From: Anaerolineales bacterium
GTDB lineage: Bacteria > Chloroflexota > Anaerolineae > Anaerolineales > Villigracilaceae
Length of the DNA: 64,000 nt
Assembly (NCBI GenBank): GCA_030834895.1
Contig: JAUQXA010000010.1
Location: 124,001 to 188,000 of the forward strand
Direction: 5' to 3'
Positions 7,442-15,260 of the stretch are shown here, piece after piece. The notes beneath the pieces are model-generated. The model saw only the letters and a list, made by a program, of their open reading frames with translations. It did no database searches and had not been told where the DNA came from. How positions within the stretch are numbered: position 1 is the stretch's first letter; every line of letters begins with the position of its first letter. The position numbers and the translations under genes are program-made.

Positions 7442-9130
7442 TTACAAAACCTTGTAATGTACCTGCGGCTCTTTCCTTTCGAGAACCTGTTCCGCGTTGA
7501 CCGCGAGCCGCAGCAGGGAGTTTTCCTGCCAGGGACGCCCGATGGCTTGCATCCCGATGGGCAGACCTTTCGTTGTATAGCCAACGGGGAAGGAGATGGC
7601 GGGCAGACCGGTCAAGTTGCCGGCGGTGACGAAGCGCATGATCTCCACTGTCACCGAGAGGTCGGAGTCGCCGTCGGGCAGGGCGCCAGGCTTGATCTCA
7701 GGCGAGGCAATGGCAGTGGTGGGGGTCAGAATCATATCCACATCTTTGAGGGCATTCATGAAGTTGCGGATGATCCGCGTGCGGGCACGTTGTGCCAGCA
7801 GGTAATCTCCCGCGTTGAAGGCGCGTCCCAGCGCCAGGTTAATGCGGACGTCCAGCCCGTGCTCGCGGTGATGTTCGGGGTAGGTGTAGCTCATCGCCTG
7901 CACCATCTCGCTGACGATGGTGATGGTGTGCGCGATGCGGTTCAATTCCAAGTCTGGGATTTCGATTTCGACAAGTTCCGCTCCCATCTCCTTGAATTTT
8001 TCGAGCATGGCTGCGCAGGTACTGGCTACTTCCATGTCTGCGTGCATGAACCATTCCCTGTAAATCCCAAGCTTGATGCCGCGCAGATCGAGTTTGTCCC
8101 AACCTTTGAGCGTGGGCATGGGCTGGTGGAGCGAGTTCGGGTCACGCAGGTCGGGACCGGCGATCACGCCGTAAGCCAGAGCCATGTCCGTTGCCGTCGC
8201 CGCCAGCGGACCGACGTGAGCGACGCTCCAGCACAGCGGAGCCGCGCCAAGTTCACTGACCCGCCCAAAGGTGGATTTGATTCCGAAGACGCCGCAAAAT
8301 GCAGCGGGGATTCGAATCGAGCCGCCGCCGTCCGCGCCGATGGCGACGGGGACAAGTCCCGCCGCGACAGCCGCCGCCGAGCCGCTGGAACTTCCGCCTG
8401 TGTAGTGATTGATGTTGTAGGGATTCCGCGCCGTGCCGTGATGCGGGTTCAGCCCCGTCACGTTGATTCCAATTTCGTGCATGTTGGTCTTGCCGATCAT
8501 CAGCGCTCCCGCCGCCCGCATCCGCGCCACAACGGTTGCATCTTCCGCCGCTGGTGACTGACCCAAAAATGACGTGCCGACCTTGGTTGGGTAGGGCGTC
8601 ATGTCGAGTTCATCTTTCACCGCCACAGGCACGCCGTCGAAAATGCTGAGCGGCTTGCCCGATTTAATTCTCTGCGTGGCTTCGCGTGCCTGCCGCATCA
8701 CGTCTTCGCGGTCGCAGAAGATCACAGCCCGCAAAGGAGGTGTGGCTTTGTTGCTGGCTTCGATGGCGTCCAGCAGTTTTGCCGCCACTTCTTCGGGCGT
8801 GGTCTTGCCGTCGCGGTAGGCTTTGGCGTAGTCGAAGATTGTGGCGAAGTGAAAGCCGCGAGACTCCACTGCTGCCGCTCGCGGCAATTCCTTTTCTGGC
8901 ACAGCCGCATCTTTTGTGGCAAGTTCGCCCGTGTGATAAATCGGGTGATGGGTTGGCGCTTCGTCAATGACTTGCTTCCGCATCCAGGCGATGCCCGCGC
9001 TTTCGAGCAGGCTGGGGATGAGCAACCCACCCAACGGTCCCTCCACCAGCGAAGCAAACAGTTTCAACAGCCCGCCCGAAAGATAAGGCAGTTTGACAGA
9101 TTTCAAATCGTACACGCTTTTCTTTTCCAT
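7442..9130 (-). CDS. Amidase signature family protein
   Basis: 562 residues. The amidase catalytic set is visible: Lys172 in PVAVKDE, the cis-serine in the glycine/serine-rich motif [12 protein letters not shown] (245-256), and the nucleophile Ser271 in [12 protein letters not shown]. An N-terminal extension of roughly 90 residues with hydrophobic stretches ([11 protein letters not shown]) precedes the fold. This resembles the longer fatty-acid-amide-hydrolase-like amidases more than GatA. It is the last gene of a minus-strand group with a hydrolase, a methyltransferase and an alcohol dehydrogenase, so catabolism or detoxification of an amide is possible. Substrate unknown. Confidence 0.82.
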   Translation of the reverse strand: MEKKSVYDLKSVKLPYLSGGLLKLFASLVEGPLGGLLIPSLLESAGIAWMRKQVIDEAPTHHPIYHTGELATKDAAVPEKELPRAAAVESRGFHFATIFDYAKAYRDGKTTPEEVAAKLLDAIEASNKATPPLRAVIFCDREDVMRQAREATQRIKSGKPLSIFDGVPVAVKDELDMTPYPTKVGTSFLGQSPAAEDATVVARMRAAGALMIGKTNMHEIGINVTGLNPHHGTARNPYNINHYTGGSSSGSAAAVAAGLVPVAIGADGGGSIRIPAAFCGVFGIKSTFGRVSELGAAPLCWSVAHVGPLAATATDMALAYGVIAGPDLRDPNSLHQPMPTLKGWDKLDLRGIKLGIYREWFMHADMEVASTCAAMLEKFKEMGAELVEIEIPDLELNRIAHTITIVSEMVQAMSYTYPEHHREHGLDVRINLALGRAFNAGDYLLAQRARTRIIRNFMNALKDVDMILTPTTAIASPEIKPGALPDGDSDLSVTVEIMRFVTAGNLTGLPAISFPVGYTTKGLPIGMQAIGRPWQENSLLRLAVNAEQVLERKEPQVHYKVL

Positions 9131-9149
9131 GTTTTCCTTTTCCTTCGCG

Positions 9150-9201
9150 CTGAGCGCAGTCGAAGCGCTTTCTTTATACGTTGTCCTTCGACTGCGCTCA
9201 G
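9150..9201. repeat. Palindromic repeat between amidase and dehydrogenase genes
   Basis: A perfect 16-bp inverted repeat, CTGAGCGCAGTCGAAG (9150-9165) and CTTCGACTGCGCTCAG (9186-9201), flanks a 20-nt loop. It resembles, but is distinct from, the repeats at 167-235 and 63505-63560. Confidence 0.75.
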
Positions 9202-9208
9202 GACGAGT

Positions 9209-10258
9209 TTAGATTCTCAAAACTTTCGATCCATGAATTTTTCCTTGCTTCATTTCGAGCAATGCCGTGTTGGCATCTTTCAATTCGTATTCCTGAAATT
9301 CGGGCTTGATGCCTGCCTCCGCCGCCACCTGCAAGAACTCGCGCACGTCGGCGCGGGTCACGTTGGCAACCGACTTGACTTCCTTTTCCATCCACAACTG
9401 CGAAGGGTAATCCAACTGACTGAGGATGGACTTGTCGGACTCTTCCTTGCGAATGGCGTTGATGACCACCCTGCCGCCTGGTCGAACCCGTTTGAGCGCT
9501 TCGCTGACTGCGCCCCAAACTGGTGTGGTGTCGATGACCGCGTCCAACCCTTCGAGCGGACTCTGGTCAATGCCGCCCGCCCAAGCCGCTCCCAGCAACA
9601 GGGCGAACTCGCGCTCCTTCGGGTTTCTGCTGAACACAAAAATCTTTGCGTTGGGGAACTTGTACCGCGCCAATTTCAACACCAGATGATTCGACCCGCC
9701 AAAGCCCATCAGCCCCAACGACTGACCGTCCTGCAAATTGCTCAGCCTCAGCGAGCGATAGCCGATTGCGCCTCCACAAAGCAGCGGGGCGGCTTCGGCG
9801 TCAGAAAACGAATCAGGAATCGGGTGGAGAAAGTCCGCGCGGACTTTCATGTACTCGGCATAGCCACCGTCCACATCCCGCCCCGTCGCCTTGAACTGCG
9901 GACAAAGATTCTCCTGTCTGCTCTTGCAGAAGTCACACTCGCCGCAAGCCGAAGCAATCCACGCCACGCCCACGCGGGTATTGGAGTCCAAAGTCCCCAG
10001 ACTTTGGACAGCCAACGACGGGAGTCGTTGGACTCCTTTGACCACAGTCCCCACCACCTGATGCCCCAACACCACAGGCAAACGCGGCGGGGGTGTGCGT
10101 CCCTCGATCTCATCCAATTCGGTGTGACAGACACCGCAAGCCGTCACGCGCAAGAGAACTTCCCCCGCTTCGAGTATCGGCTCTGGGATTTCGTTGTAGG
10201 TCAGCGGTGTTGAGTTTTGCGGGAGTTGAATAATCTCCCGCAGGAGCATGGATTTCAT
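9209..10258 (-). CDS. Zinc-dependent alcohol dehydrogenase with an in-frame repeat insertion
   Basis: 349 residues, MDR superfamily. Catalytic zinc ligands are C44 (CGVCHTELD) and H66 (GHQVVG), with a cysteine in LLCGGAIGYR. The structural zinc site is C105, C108, C111 and C119. The cofactor domain carries LGLMGFGGSNHLVLKLA. Residues 75-92 are encoded by a palindromic repeat (9983-10036), which replaces the short loop normally found between TVVKVG and DRVGVAW. The frame is preserved because the repeat is 54 nt long. The loop is on the surface of the catalytic domain in related enzymes, so activity may survive. Co-oriented with amidase, methyltransferase and hydrolase genes. Confidence 0.8.
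   Translation of the reverse strand: MKSMLLREIIQLPQNSTPLTYNEIPEPILEAGEVLLRVTACGVCHTELDEIEGRTPPPRLPVVLGHQVVGTVVKGVQRLPSLAVQSLGTLDSNTRVGVAWIASACGECDFCKSRQENLCPQFKATGRDVDGGYAEYMKVRADFLHPIPDSFSDAEAAPLLCGGAIGYRSLRLSNLQDGQSLGLMGFGGSNHLVLKLARYKFPNAKIFVFSRNPKEREFALLLGAAWAGGIDQSPLEGLDAVIDTTPVWGAVSEALKRVRPGGRVVINAIRKEESDKSILSQLDYPSQLWMEKEVKSVANVTRADVREFLQVAAEAGIKPEFQEYELKDANTALLEMKQGKIHGSKVLRI
9983..10036. repeat. Two-hairpin palindromic repeat inserted in a coding sequence
   Basis: The outer arms GGAGTCC (9983-9989) and GGACTCC (10030-10036) enclose hairpin A (arms at 9987-9995 and 10000-10008, loop CCCA) and hairpin B (CCAACGAC/GTCGTTGG, loop GGGA, 10012-10031). The length is exactly 18 codons and the dehydrogenase frame continues through it. 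The architecture matches 2005-2059. Confidence 0.75.
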
Positions 10259-10271
10259 GTTGCTTCCAGCC

Positions 10272-10302
10272 GCTCGTTCGGGGGCTTAGCCCCCGAACGA
10301 GC
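10272..10302. repeat. Perfect hairpin between methyltransferase and dehydrogenase genes
   Basis: GCTCGTTCGGGGGC (10272-10285) and its exact complement (10289-10302) flank a 3-nt loop. A similar element with a shared GGGGGC/GCCCCC core is at 59819-59847. No U-run follows, so it is not a standard terminator; mRNA processing or stability is possible. Confidence 0.7.
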
Positions 10303-10309
10303 ATACGGG

Positions 10310-10858
10310 TTAGAAAACATATGGAATGAACATCTTTGACCGCTTCATGTAATCCTGATATTGACTGCCGAAAAAGCGGATGCATTCGGCTTCGTCCGCT
10401 TTGGCGGTGAAAACCAAAAAGACGGTTGCGGCGATGGCAAGCGTGGCAACGGTCAGTGTGATGTGTTTGAAGAAGATGCCCCAAGTCAACAACAGCAGGG
10501 AGCAATATAACGGGTGACGGATGTATTTGTAGATTCCGCTGGTCACGAGGTTGGTGGTCTTCTCGAAGTCGTAAAGCGACGGATCGCCTTCGCGCTTATC
10601 AGCCTGCCTACCCTGTGTCCGCAAGAAGTGGACGCCGAAGCCAAGCGGGATGAAAGACCCAAATAACAAAACCCACGAGGCGAGTTGATTCCATGCCAGT
10701 GGCTGGACAAACCAAAACCTCACGTTGAGCAAAAACAAACCCAGAATACATTCCCATGCGAGGAAGCGGTAAAACCCATGTGACTGCGGCGAGGTCAACG
10801 ACTTGCGCGAAATGTAGATGATGAGTACAGACCCAAGCACAAAAATCCAGGCTTCCAT
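10310..10858 (-). CDS. Isoprenylcysteine carboxyl methyltransferase-like membrane methyltransferase
   Basis: 182 residues with four to five hydrophobic segments. The C-terminal half shows the ICMT/PEMT-type signature: VTSGIYKYIRHPLYCSLLL, followed by EAECIRFFGSQYQDYMKR near the end, which in the family forms the S-adenosylmethionine and substrate pocket. Bacterial members methylate lipids or small isoprenoid-linked compounds, mostly uncharacterised. It begins 2 bp after the stop of the upstream hydrolase gene, so the two are almost certainly co-transcribed and coupled. Confidence 0.75.
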   Translation of the reverse strand: MEAWIFVLGSVLIIYISRKSLTSPQSHGFYRFLAWECILGLFLLNVRFWFVQPLAWNQLASWVLLFGSFIPLGFGVHFLRTQGRQADKREGDPSLYDFEKTTNLVTSGIYKYIRHPLYCSLLLLTWGIFFKHITLTVATLAIAATVFLVFTAKADEAECIRFFGSQYQDYMKRSKMFIPYVF

Positions 10859-10860
10859 GA

Positions 10861-11706
10861 TTAGACTCCTTGCGTCAAAAACTTTTGGAGCGAAGCAAAA
10901 TACTCGTCGAATTTCTCATACATCGGGAAGTGACCACACTGGTCGATTAGCACGAGTTGCGCGGAGGACAATTGCTCTTTGAAAAGATGAGCCTGCTTGA
11001 CGGGCACTGTCCCATCCTGCTTTCCAAAAATAACCAGTGTGGGCGCGGCGATGTTTTTCAGTATGGGCGTGAGATTCGTGGCGTTGAGCGATTCCCATGC
11101 CTTGATGGTGGAATGGATAATGTTGGGATTCATGGCGTAACGCCTATCTATTTCCCAATCAGCGAAAGGCAATTCTTCGGGCTTATAAAACCAATGATCG
11201 AACACCCAACAAGCAAAAGTCTTTGACCTGCACAATATCCTCATAAGTTGAAGCAGTGAAGGGATATACTGCCCCACAACAATCAGCAGGCGTTTGACTT
11301 TTTGCACGACATCTGAGAGCTTTCCCGTCACCACGCCGTCCATGCTGACAAGCTTGCTCACGCGCTGCGGCATAAAACTGGCGGCGAGGTAGGTGGCAAT
11401 CTGCCCGCCCATCGAATGTCCAATGAGGATGAATCTGTCAAAGCCGAAGTGATCGGCGACTTTCAACGCGCGTTCGGCTTGTTTTTGGATGGAATAGTCC
11501 GCATCTTTGGGTTTGTCGCTGTCTCCAAAGCCCAGATGGTCAATCGCAATGCAGTGAAAATCCTGCTGGAGCCTTACCAATGTCCGTGACCATACGCCGC
11601 GATGGGAGGTAATCCCATGCAGGAGCAAAACAGGCGGATTCGAATCCGAACCCGCCTCTGTGTATGCGATTTGACAACCTTCGATTTCAATCTTTCCCAG
11701 CACCAT
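10861..11706 (-). CDS. Alpha/beta hydrolase
   Basis: 281 residues from the ATG at 11704-11706, preceded by GGTGAGG; a GTG seven codons upstream is a weaker alternative. The nucleophile elbow GHSMGG places Ser98 as catalytic, with an oxyanion region at LLHGITSHRGVW, an acid in FGKQDGTVP and the histidine in QCGHFPMYEK. This resembles the haloalkane dehalogenase/epoxide hydrolase/esterase branch with a helical cap at about 130-190. It is the first gene of a minus-strand run (hydrolase, methyltransferase, dehydrogenase, amidase). Substrate unknown. Confidence 0.8.
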   Translation of the reverse strand: MVLGKIEIEGCQIAYTEAGSDSNPPVLLLHGITSHRGVWSRTLVRLQQDFHCIAIDHLGFGDSDKPKDADYSIQKQAERALKVADHFGFDRFILIGHSMGGQIATYLAASFMPQRVSKLVSMDGVVTGKLSDVVQKVKRLLIVVGQYIPSLLQLMRILCRSKTFACWVFDHWFYKPEELPFADWEIDRRYAMNPNIIHSTIKAWESLNATNLTPILKNIAAPTLVIFGKQDGTVPVKQAHLFKEQLSSAQLVLIDQCGHFPMYEKFDEYFASLQKFLTQGV

Positions 11707-11752
11707 GGTTCTCGCCTCACCGACCACTAATTACTGTTTACTGATCACTGAA

Positions 11753-12379
11753 TTATCCCGTCCCAAATTGCCTGTCTCCTGCGTCTCCAAGCCCGGGGAC
11801 GATGTAGCCTTTCTCGTTGAGATGGTCGTCGATGGCGGCGAGGTGAATGGGGATGTCAGGATGTGCGGTCTGCATGGCTTTGATTCCTTCTGGCGCGCCG
11901 ATCAGCCCGACGAATTTTATTTTCTTTACGCCCCAGCGTTTGAGTATGTCGGCTGTTGCCACGGCAGAACCGCCTGTCGCAAGCATCGGGTCGAGAATCA
12001 GACAAACAGAGACAGTTTGTTCAAGCGGGAGCTTGTTGTAGTATTCCACGGGACGCAGGGTGCGCTCATCGCGGTACAGCCCGATGTGCCAGACCTCCGC
12101 AACGGGCATCAGTTCCCAGATGCCTTCGACCATTCCAAGTCCCGCCCGTAAAATGGGAATGAGACCGATTTTTTCCTGTAGTTCCACTCCCATGGTTTTT
12201 GCGAGCGGAGTTTCGACTTCCCGCGGCATGACGAGAAGGTCGGCGGTGGCTTCATAAGCCAGAAGCGCGGCAATCTCGCGCACCAACTCACGAAACTTTT
12301 TGGGTTCGATATTTTTTCCACGCAGACGCGACAACTTGTGGGCGACAAGCGGATGTTTGGATGCAAAAACGTTTGACAC
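11753..12379 (-). CDS. upp: Uracil phosphoribosyltransferase
   Basis: 208 residues, the standard length. The PRPP-binding loop is at 130-138 (DPMLATGGS) and the uracil-binding C-terminus shows [16 protein letters not shown]. The enzyme converts uracil and PRPP to UMP in pyrimidine salvage. Translation starts at a GTG with a strong ribosome site (GGAGG, 6 nt away). A TATAAT box on the minus strand at about 12405-12410 is the likely promoter, giving a leader of some 25 nt. It is divergent from the radical SAM gene. Confidence 0.95.
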   Translation of the reverse strand: MSNVFASKHPLVAHKLSRLRGKNIEPKKFRELVREIAALLAYEATADLLVMPREVETPLAKTMGVELQEKIGLIPILRAGLGMVEGIWELMPVAEVWHIGLYRDERTLRPVEYYNKLPLEQTVSVCLILDPMLATGGSAVATADILKRWGVKKIKFVGLIGAPEGIKAMQTAHPDIPIHLAAIDDHLNEKGYIVPGLGDAGDRQFGTG

Positions 12380-12485
12380 AATGACCTCCGGAAATGGGTT
12401 ACTTTATTATAGTCCACAAGTGATTTTTGACCCGTGACTCGTGTCCCGGTTTTTTATACAGTTAAGCATGAACAAGGAGAGCGAC

Positions 12486-13349
12486 ATGAGACTCGAAGGC
12501 TTGCACATTCTTCTCAGCTATCAATGTACGTACGAATGCGACCACTGCTTTGTTTGGGGGAGTCCGTGGCAGAAGGGTACGCTGACATTCGAGCAGATCG
12601 AAGATATTCTTTCACAGGCAAAGGAGGCGGGCGTCACCTCGATTTACTTTGAAGGCGGTGAGCCGTTCCTGTTTTACGCAATTTTGGTCAAGGCGGTTCG
12701 CACGGCAGCGGATATGGGCTTTTCCGTTGGTATTGTCTCCAATGCGTATTGGGCAAACTCTGTCGCGGATGCTGAAGAGTGGTTGCGTCCGTTTGCAGGG
12801 CGGCTTGCTGATCTCACTGTCAGCAGCGACCAGTTTCATTGTGGGGAATGCTTGGGCGAATGTCCACAAAATGCAATGGTTGCGGCGAAGTGGATGCACA
12901 TCCCAACAGGCATGATTAGCATCGACCAGCCCGAAGCCGCGGGAGAGTCGTCGGTCATGTATCGAGGTCGGGCGGCGAAAAAGCTCACTGAAAGAGCAGC
13001 CAATCATCCGTGGGGAGGGTTTGAGCGCTGTCCACATGAGGATTTGCGCGAGCCTGGTCGCGTTCATCTCGATCCGCTGGGCAACATCCACATCTGCCAG
13101 GGTGTTGTGATTGGCAACCTTTTCGAGACTCCGCTCAGGGAGATTTGCAAAAATTACGATGCGGATGTCCACCCGATTTGTGGACCTTTGCTCGCGGGCG
13201 GACCTGTCGCGCTGGTGACGGAGTACAATCTCCCGCATGAGTCTTCCTATGCTGACGCCTGCCACCTGTGCTACGAAGCGCGGACGATGCTGAGAGGGCG
13301 GTTCCCGCAATACCTCAAGCCAGATCAAATGTATGGGATGATGGACTGA
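12486..13349 (+). CDS. Radical SAM protein with extra C-terminal cysteines
   Basis: 287 residues from the ATG at 12486, which has the ribosome site AAGGAGAG; in-frame ATGs upstream lie on or before that site. The CxxxCxxC motif (C14, C18, C21 in CTYECDHC) binds the [4Fe-4S] cluster that cleaves S-adenosylmethionine. The glycine-rich GGEP motif (FEGGEPF) follows. Further cysteines (ERCPHED, HICQG, HPICGP, DACHLCYEAR) suggest a SPASM/twitch-like auxiliary cluster, as in peptide-modifying enzymes. No small precursor peptide gene is obvious nearby, so the substrate is unknown. A terminator follows directly. Confidence 0.82.
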   Translation: MRLEGLHILLSYQCTYECDHCFVWGSPWQKGTLTFEQIEDILSQAKEAGVTSIYFEGGEPFLFYAILVKAVRTAADMGFSVGIVSNAYWANSVADAEEWLRPFAGRLADLTVSSDQFHCGECLGECPQNAMVAAKWMHIPTGMISIDQPEAAGESSVMYRGRAAKKLTERAANHPWGGFERCPHEDLREPGRVHLDPLGNIHICQGVVIGNLFETPLREICKNYDADVHPICGPLLAGGPVALVTEYNLPHESSYADACHLCYEARTMLRGRFPQYLKPDQMYGMMD

Positions 13350-13354
13350 AACAA

Positions 13355-13386
13355 AACGCCCAGCCAAAAGAGGCTGGGCGCGCTTT
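13355..13386. terminator. Terminator after the radical SAM gene
   Basis: CGCCCAGCC (13357-13365) pairs perfectly with GGCTGGGCG (13372-13380), preceded by AAAA and followed by CGCTTTAT. The flanks could serve both this gene and the converging DUF4342 gene. Confidence 0.75.
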
Positions 13387-13418
13387 ATGTTGAAGACAGT
13401 CTCCAAGCCCCCCCATGA

Positions 13419-13667
13419 TTATTCGCGTTTTTCCACGACGATGGTGGCTTCCGTCAGCAAGGCGGCGATAGCCCCGATGGCGGCGAGTTGCGGCGCGATC
13501 AGTGCCCCAACCACGCCAATGGTCATCGGGATTTCGATCAGCGTCTTGTCATCCTTATCCTTGATAATGACCCTGCGGATGTTCCCCTCGTGAAAAATTT
13601 CCTTGATCTTGGCGACGACTTTCTCGCCTTCCACTTTGAATTCTTCGGTTTTATAGTTTTCGGACAT
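13419..13667 (-). CDS. DUF4342 domain protein
   Basis: 82 residues from the ATG at 13665-13667, which has the ribosome site TGGAGGT. The sequence fits DUF4342: an N-terminal region with VVAKIKEIFHEGNIRRVIIKD, then IEIPMTIGVVGALIAPQLAA with a hydrophobic helix, and a final beta strand ATIVVEKRE. In other proteins this domain may follow a UBA-like segment. Biochemical function unknown. It is the last gene of the long minus-strand run and starts 43 bp after rsmD. Confidence 0.75.
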   Translation of the reverse strand: MSENYKTEEFKVEGEKVVAKIKEIFHEGNIRRVIIKDKDDKTLIEIPMTIGVVGALIAPQLAAIGAIAALLTEATIVVEKRE

Positions 13668-13710
13668 GGTTACCTCCAATGACTTCTACGTTTTTAGCCG
13701 GCTTTGGTTG

Positions 13711-14265
13711 CTAAATACGATCATAGAAGACAATCAATGTGCTGCCGTATTTTCTTTGTTCGGTTTCTTCAAGATTTTTCAACGCAACTTCCTTGTATTC
13801 CAGCGGGTCAATTTGCACAATAACTGTTCCGTTGTCCGTCAGCCAGCCGATATTTTCATCGGCCAGTTTCAGCGCCTTACTCCACATCTCGTGGTATTGC
13901 GGCGGCGCGATGTAGATGAATTCGAACTTCCTGTCGGCTGGGGCGCTCAACATGCTGAACGCATCGCCCTTGCGAATTTCCGCCTGTTTGGAAAATCCAC
14001 AATGCTCCACGTTCTCCTTGATCGTCTCGATGGGCGCGCGGTTCAAATCAGAGAAGCGCACAAAAGCCGCGCCACGACTCAATGTTTCAATGCCGATTGC
14101 GCCTGTGCCCCCAAACAAATCCCACCAGCTCGAATCAATCACGTCACCGGCAAGGATGTTGAATAACGCTTCCTTTACCCTGTCCATCACCGGGCGGGTG
14201 GTATCGCCTGGCACGGACTTGAGTTTTCTGCCCCTGGCGCTTCCGGCAATTACGCGAAGGGTCAT
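13711..14265 (-). CDS. rsmD: 16S rRNA (guanine-966-N2)-methyltransferase RsmD
   Basis: 184 residues, typical length. The N-terminal MTLRVIAGSARGRKL and TRPVMDRVKEALFNIL are RsmD signatures; the SAM-binding motif is DLFGGTGAIGIE (49-60). The catalytic motif, normally DPPY or NPPY, reads IAPPQY (119-124), so the acidic/amide residue is replaced by alanine. It overlaps the upstream URO-D gene by 4 nt (ATGA), implying coupling. Methylates G966 of 16S rRNA on the assembled small subunit in characterised homologues; the altered motif leaves activity to be shown. Confidence 0.85.
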   Translation of the reverse strand: MTLRVIAGSARGRKLKSVPGDTTRPVMDRVKEALFNILAGDVIDSSWWDLFGGTGAIGIETLSRGAAFVRFSDLNRAPIETIKENVEHCGFSKQAEIRKGDAFSMLSAPADRKFEFIYIAPPQYHEMWSKALKLADENIGWLTDNGTVIVQIDPLEYKEVALKNLEETEQRKYGSTLIVFYDRI

Positions 14266-15260
14266 GCTTCGTTTCCTGTTTTTGCCGCGCCGACGCTTTC
14301 CAGCGCAGCCAGGTAATTGCTATGGGATGCGGTGATCGGGACAACACATCCCGTGCCGAGGATGAAACGCCTTCCCTTTGCCTGCCGGATCGCATCTCTT
14401 GCCTCTTCCATGACTTTGGGCTGGTCCTCCAAAACGAGCGTATCCTGCCGCAAGCCGCCGCATAAAGTCCCTTTGAACACAGTCTGTGCTTCTGCCAGTG
14501 AGGGATAAGTTTCGCGGTCATGCCAGTTGACGATTTGAAAGTCGAACAGCCTCAGCAGTGAGAAGAAGATGTCTTTGCCGTGCAGATGGAGCATATTGCA
14601 CCATAAGCCTTGAGTAGCTTCCAGCACCTGCTGGTCGTAAGGCAGCCCGAAGGTTTTGTATTCATTGAGTTCCATCACTTCAGCCTGCGCATGTTGAATG
14701 GCATAGAAAACCCCATCGATTCCGGTTTTGCGTGCCGCTTCGATGAATTTCGATGTGGTCCTGGCAATGATGTCCAGTCCCTTCATCACTGCTTCAGGCT
14801 GTGACCGAAGATGCGCAAGCAGAGTTTCATTGCCCGCCAAATTCTTGGCCTGTGACAGTGGATTGAATATGGTTTGGATAATGGGTGTCTCCGGGGGAAG
14901 ATTCTTTTTTATAAGACGCAGACAGTGTAATTGTCCTGCCAGATGGGGAGAGTCCGGGTCTAGCGGCTTGAGTTTTTCCCAATCTTCGGGCTCGTGGATG
15001 ACTCGCCTGGTATATCGACGCGAGCCTTCAGCGTCGCCCATCCATTTGTCATCCACCCCCCAGTCCTTGACTGCAAAGGAGGAGGCGGGTGTCACTTTGA
15101 CAATGTCAAAATCATACATGCTTTGAAATCGCAAAGTCGACGATGCAAGGGTTTCGGGGCTTTGGTCATCCACGGGAAAGTGCCGCCAGAGCGCAATGGG
15201 TGTGCGGTCGGGGACTTCGCCGTTGAGGCAGGACTGGATTCGTTCATGGTGTGTAGTCAT
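14262..15260 (-). CDS. Uroporphyrinogen decarboxylase family protein
   Basis: 332 residues, URO-D/MtaA superfamily TIM barrel: N-terminal RIQSCLNGEVPDRTPIALWRHFP, central PIIQTIFNPLSQAKNL and a C-terminal GTLCGG...GRRFILGTGCVVPITASHSNY. The end of the barrel (GTGC-V-P) resembles the cobalamin/corrinoid methyltransferase MtaA branch more than true HemE, which carries different active-site residues. A heme role is therefore unlikely; methyl transfer or another decarboxylation is possible. It overlaps both neighbours by 4 nt, inside an operon with a glycosyltransferase and rsmD. Confidence 0.78.
   Translation of the reverse strand: MTTHHERIQSCLNGEVPDRTPIALWRHFPVDDQSPETLASSTLRFQSMYDFDIVKVTPASSFAVKDWGVDDKWMGDAEGSRRYTRRVIHEPEDWEKLKPLDPDSPHLAGQLHCLRLIKKNLPPETPIIQTIFNPLSQAKNLAGNETLLAHLRSQPEAVMKGLDIIARTTSKFIEAARKTGIDGVFYAIQHAQAEVMELNEYKTFGLPYDQQVLEATQGLWCNMLHLHGKDIFFSLLRLFDFQIVNWHDRETYPSLAEAQTVFKGTLCGGLRQDTLVLEDQPKVMEEARDAIRQAKGRRFILGTGCVVPITASHSNYLAALESVGAAKTGNEA

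Noticed and set aside
7229..8557. 442-codon plus-strand frame opposite the DUF1801 and amidase genes
   Set aside because: Antisense shadow of the amidase; no domain, biased composition, no ribosome site.
8849..10213. 454-codon plus-strand frame opposite the amidase and alcohol dehydrogenase genes
   Set aside because: It is antisense to two genes with clear catalytic motifs, has no recognisable domain and crosses their intergenic repeat.
14262..15260. HemE (heme biosynthesis) assignment for the URO-D gene
   Set aside because: The barrel end (GTGC-V-P) fits corrinoid methyltransferase-like paralogues better and no other heme genes are near.
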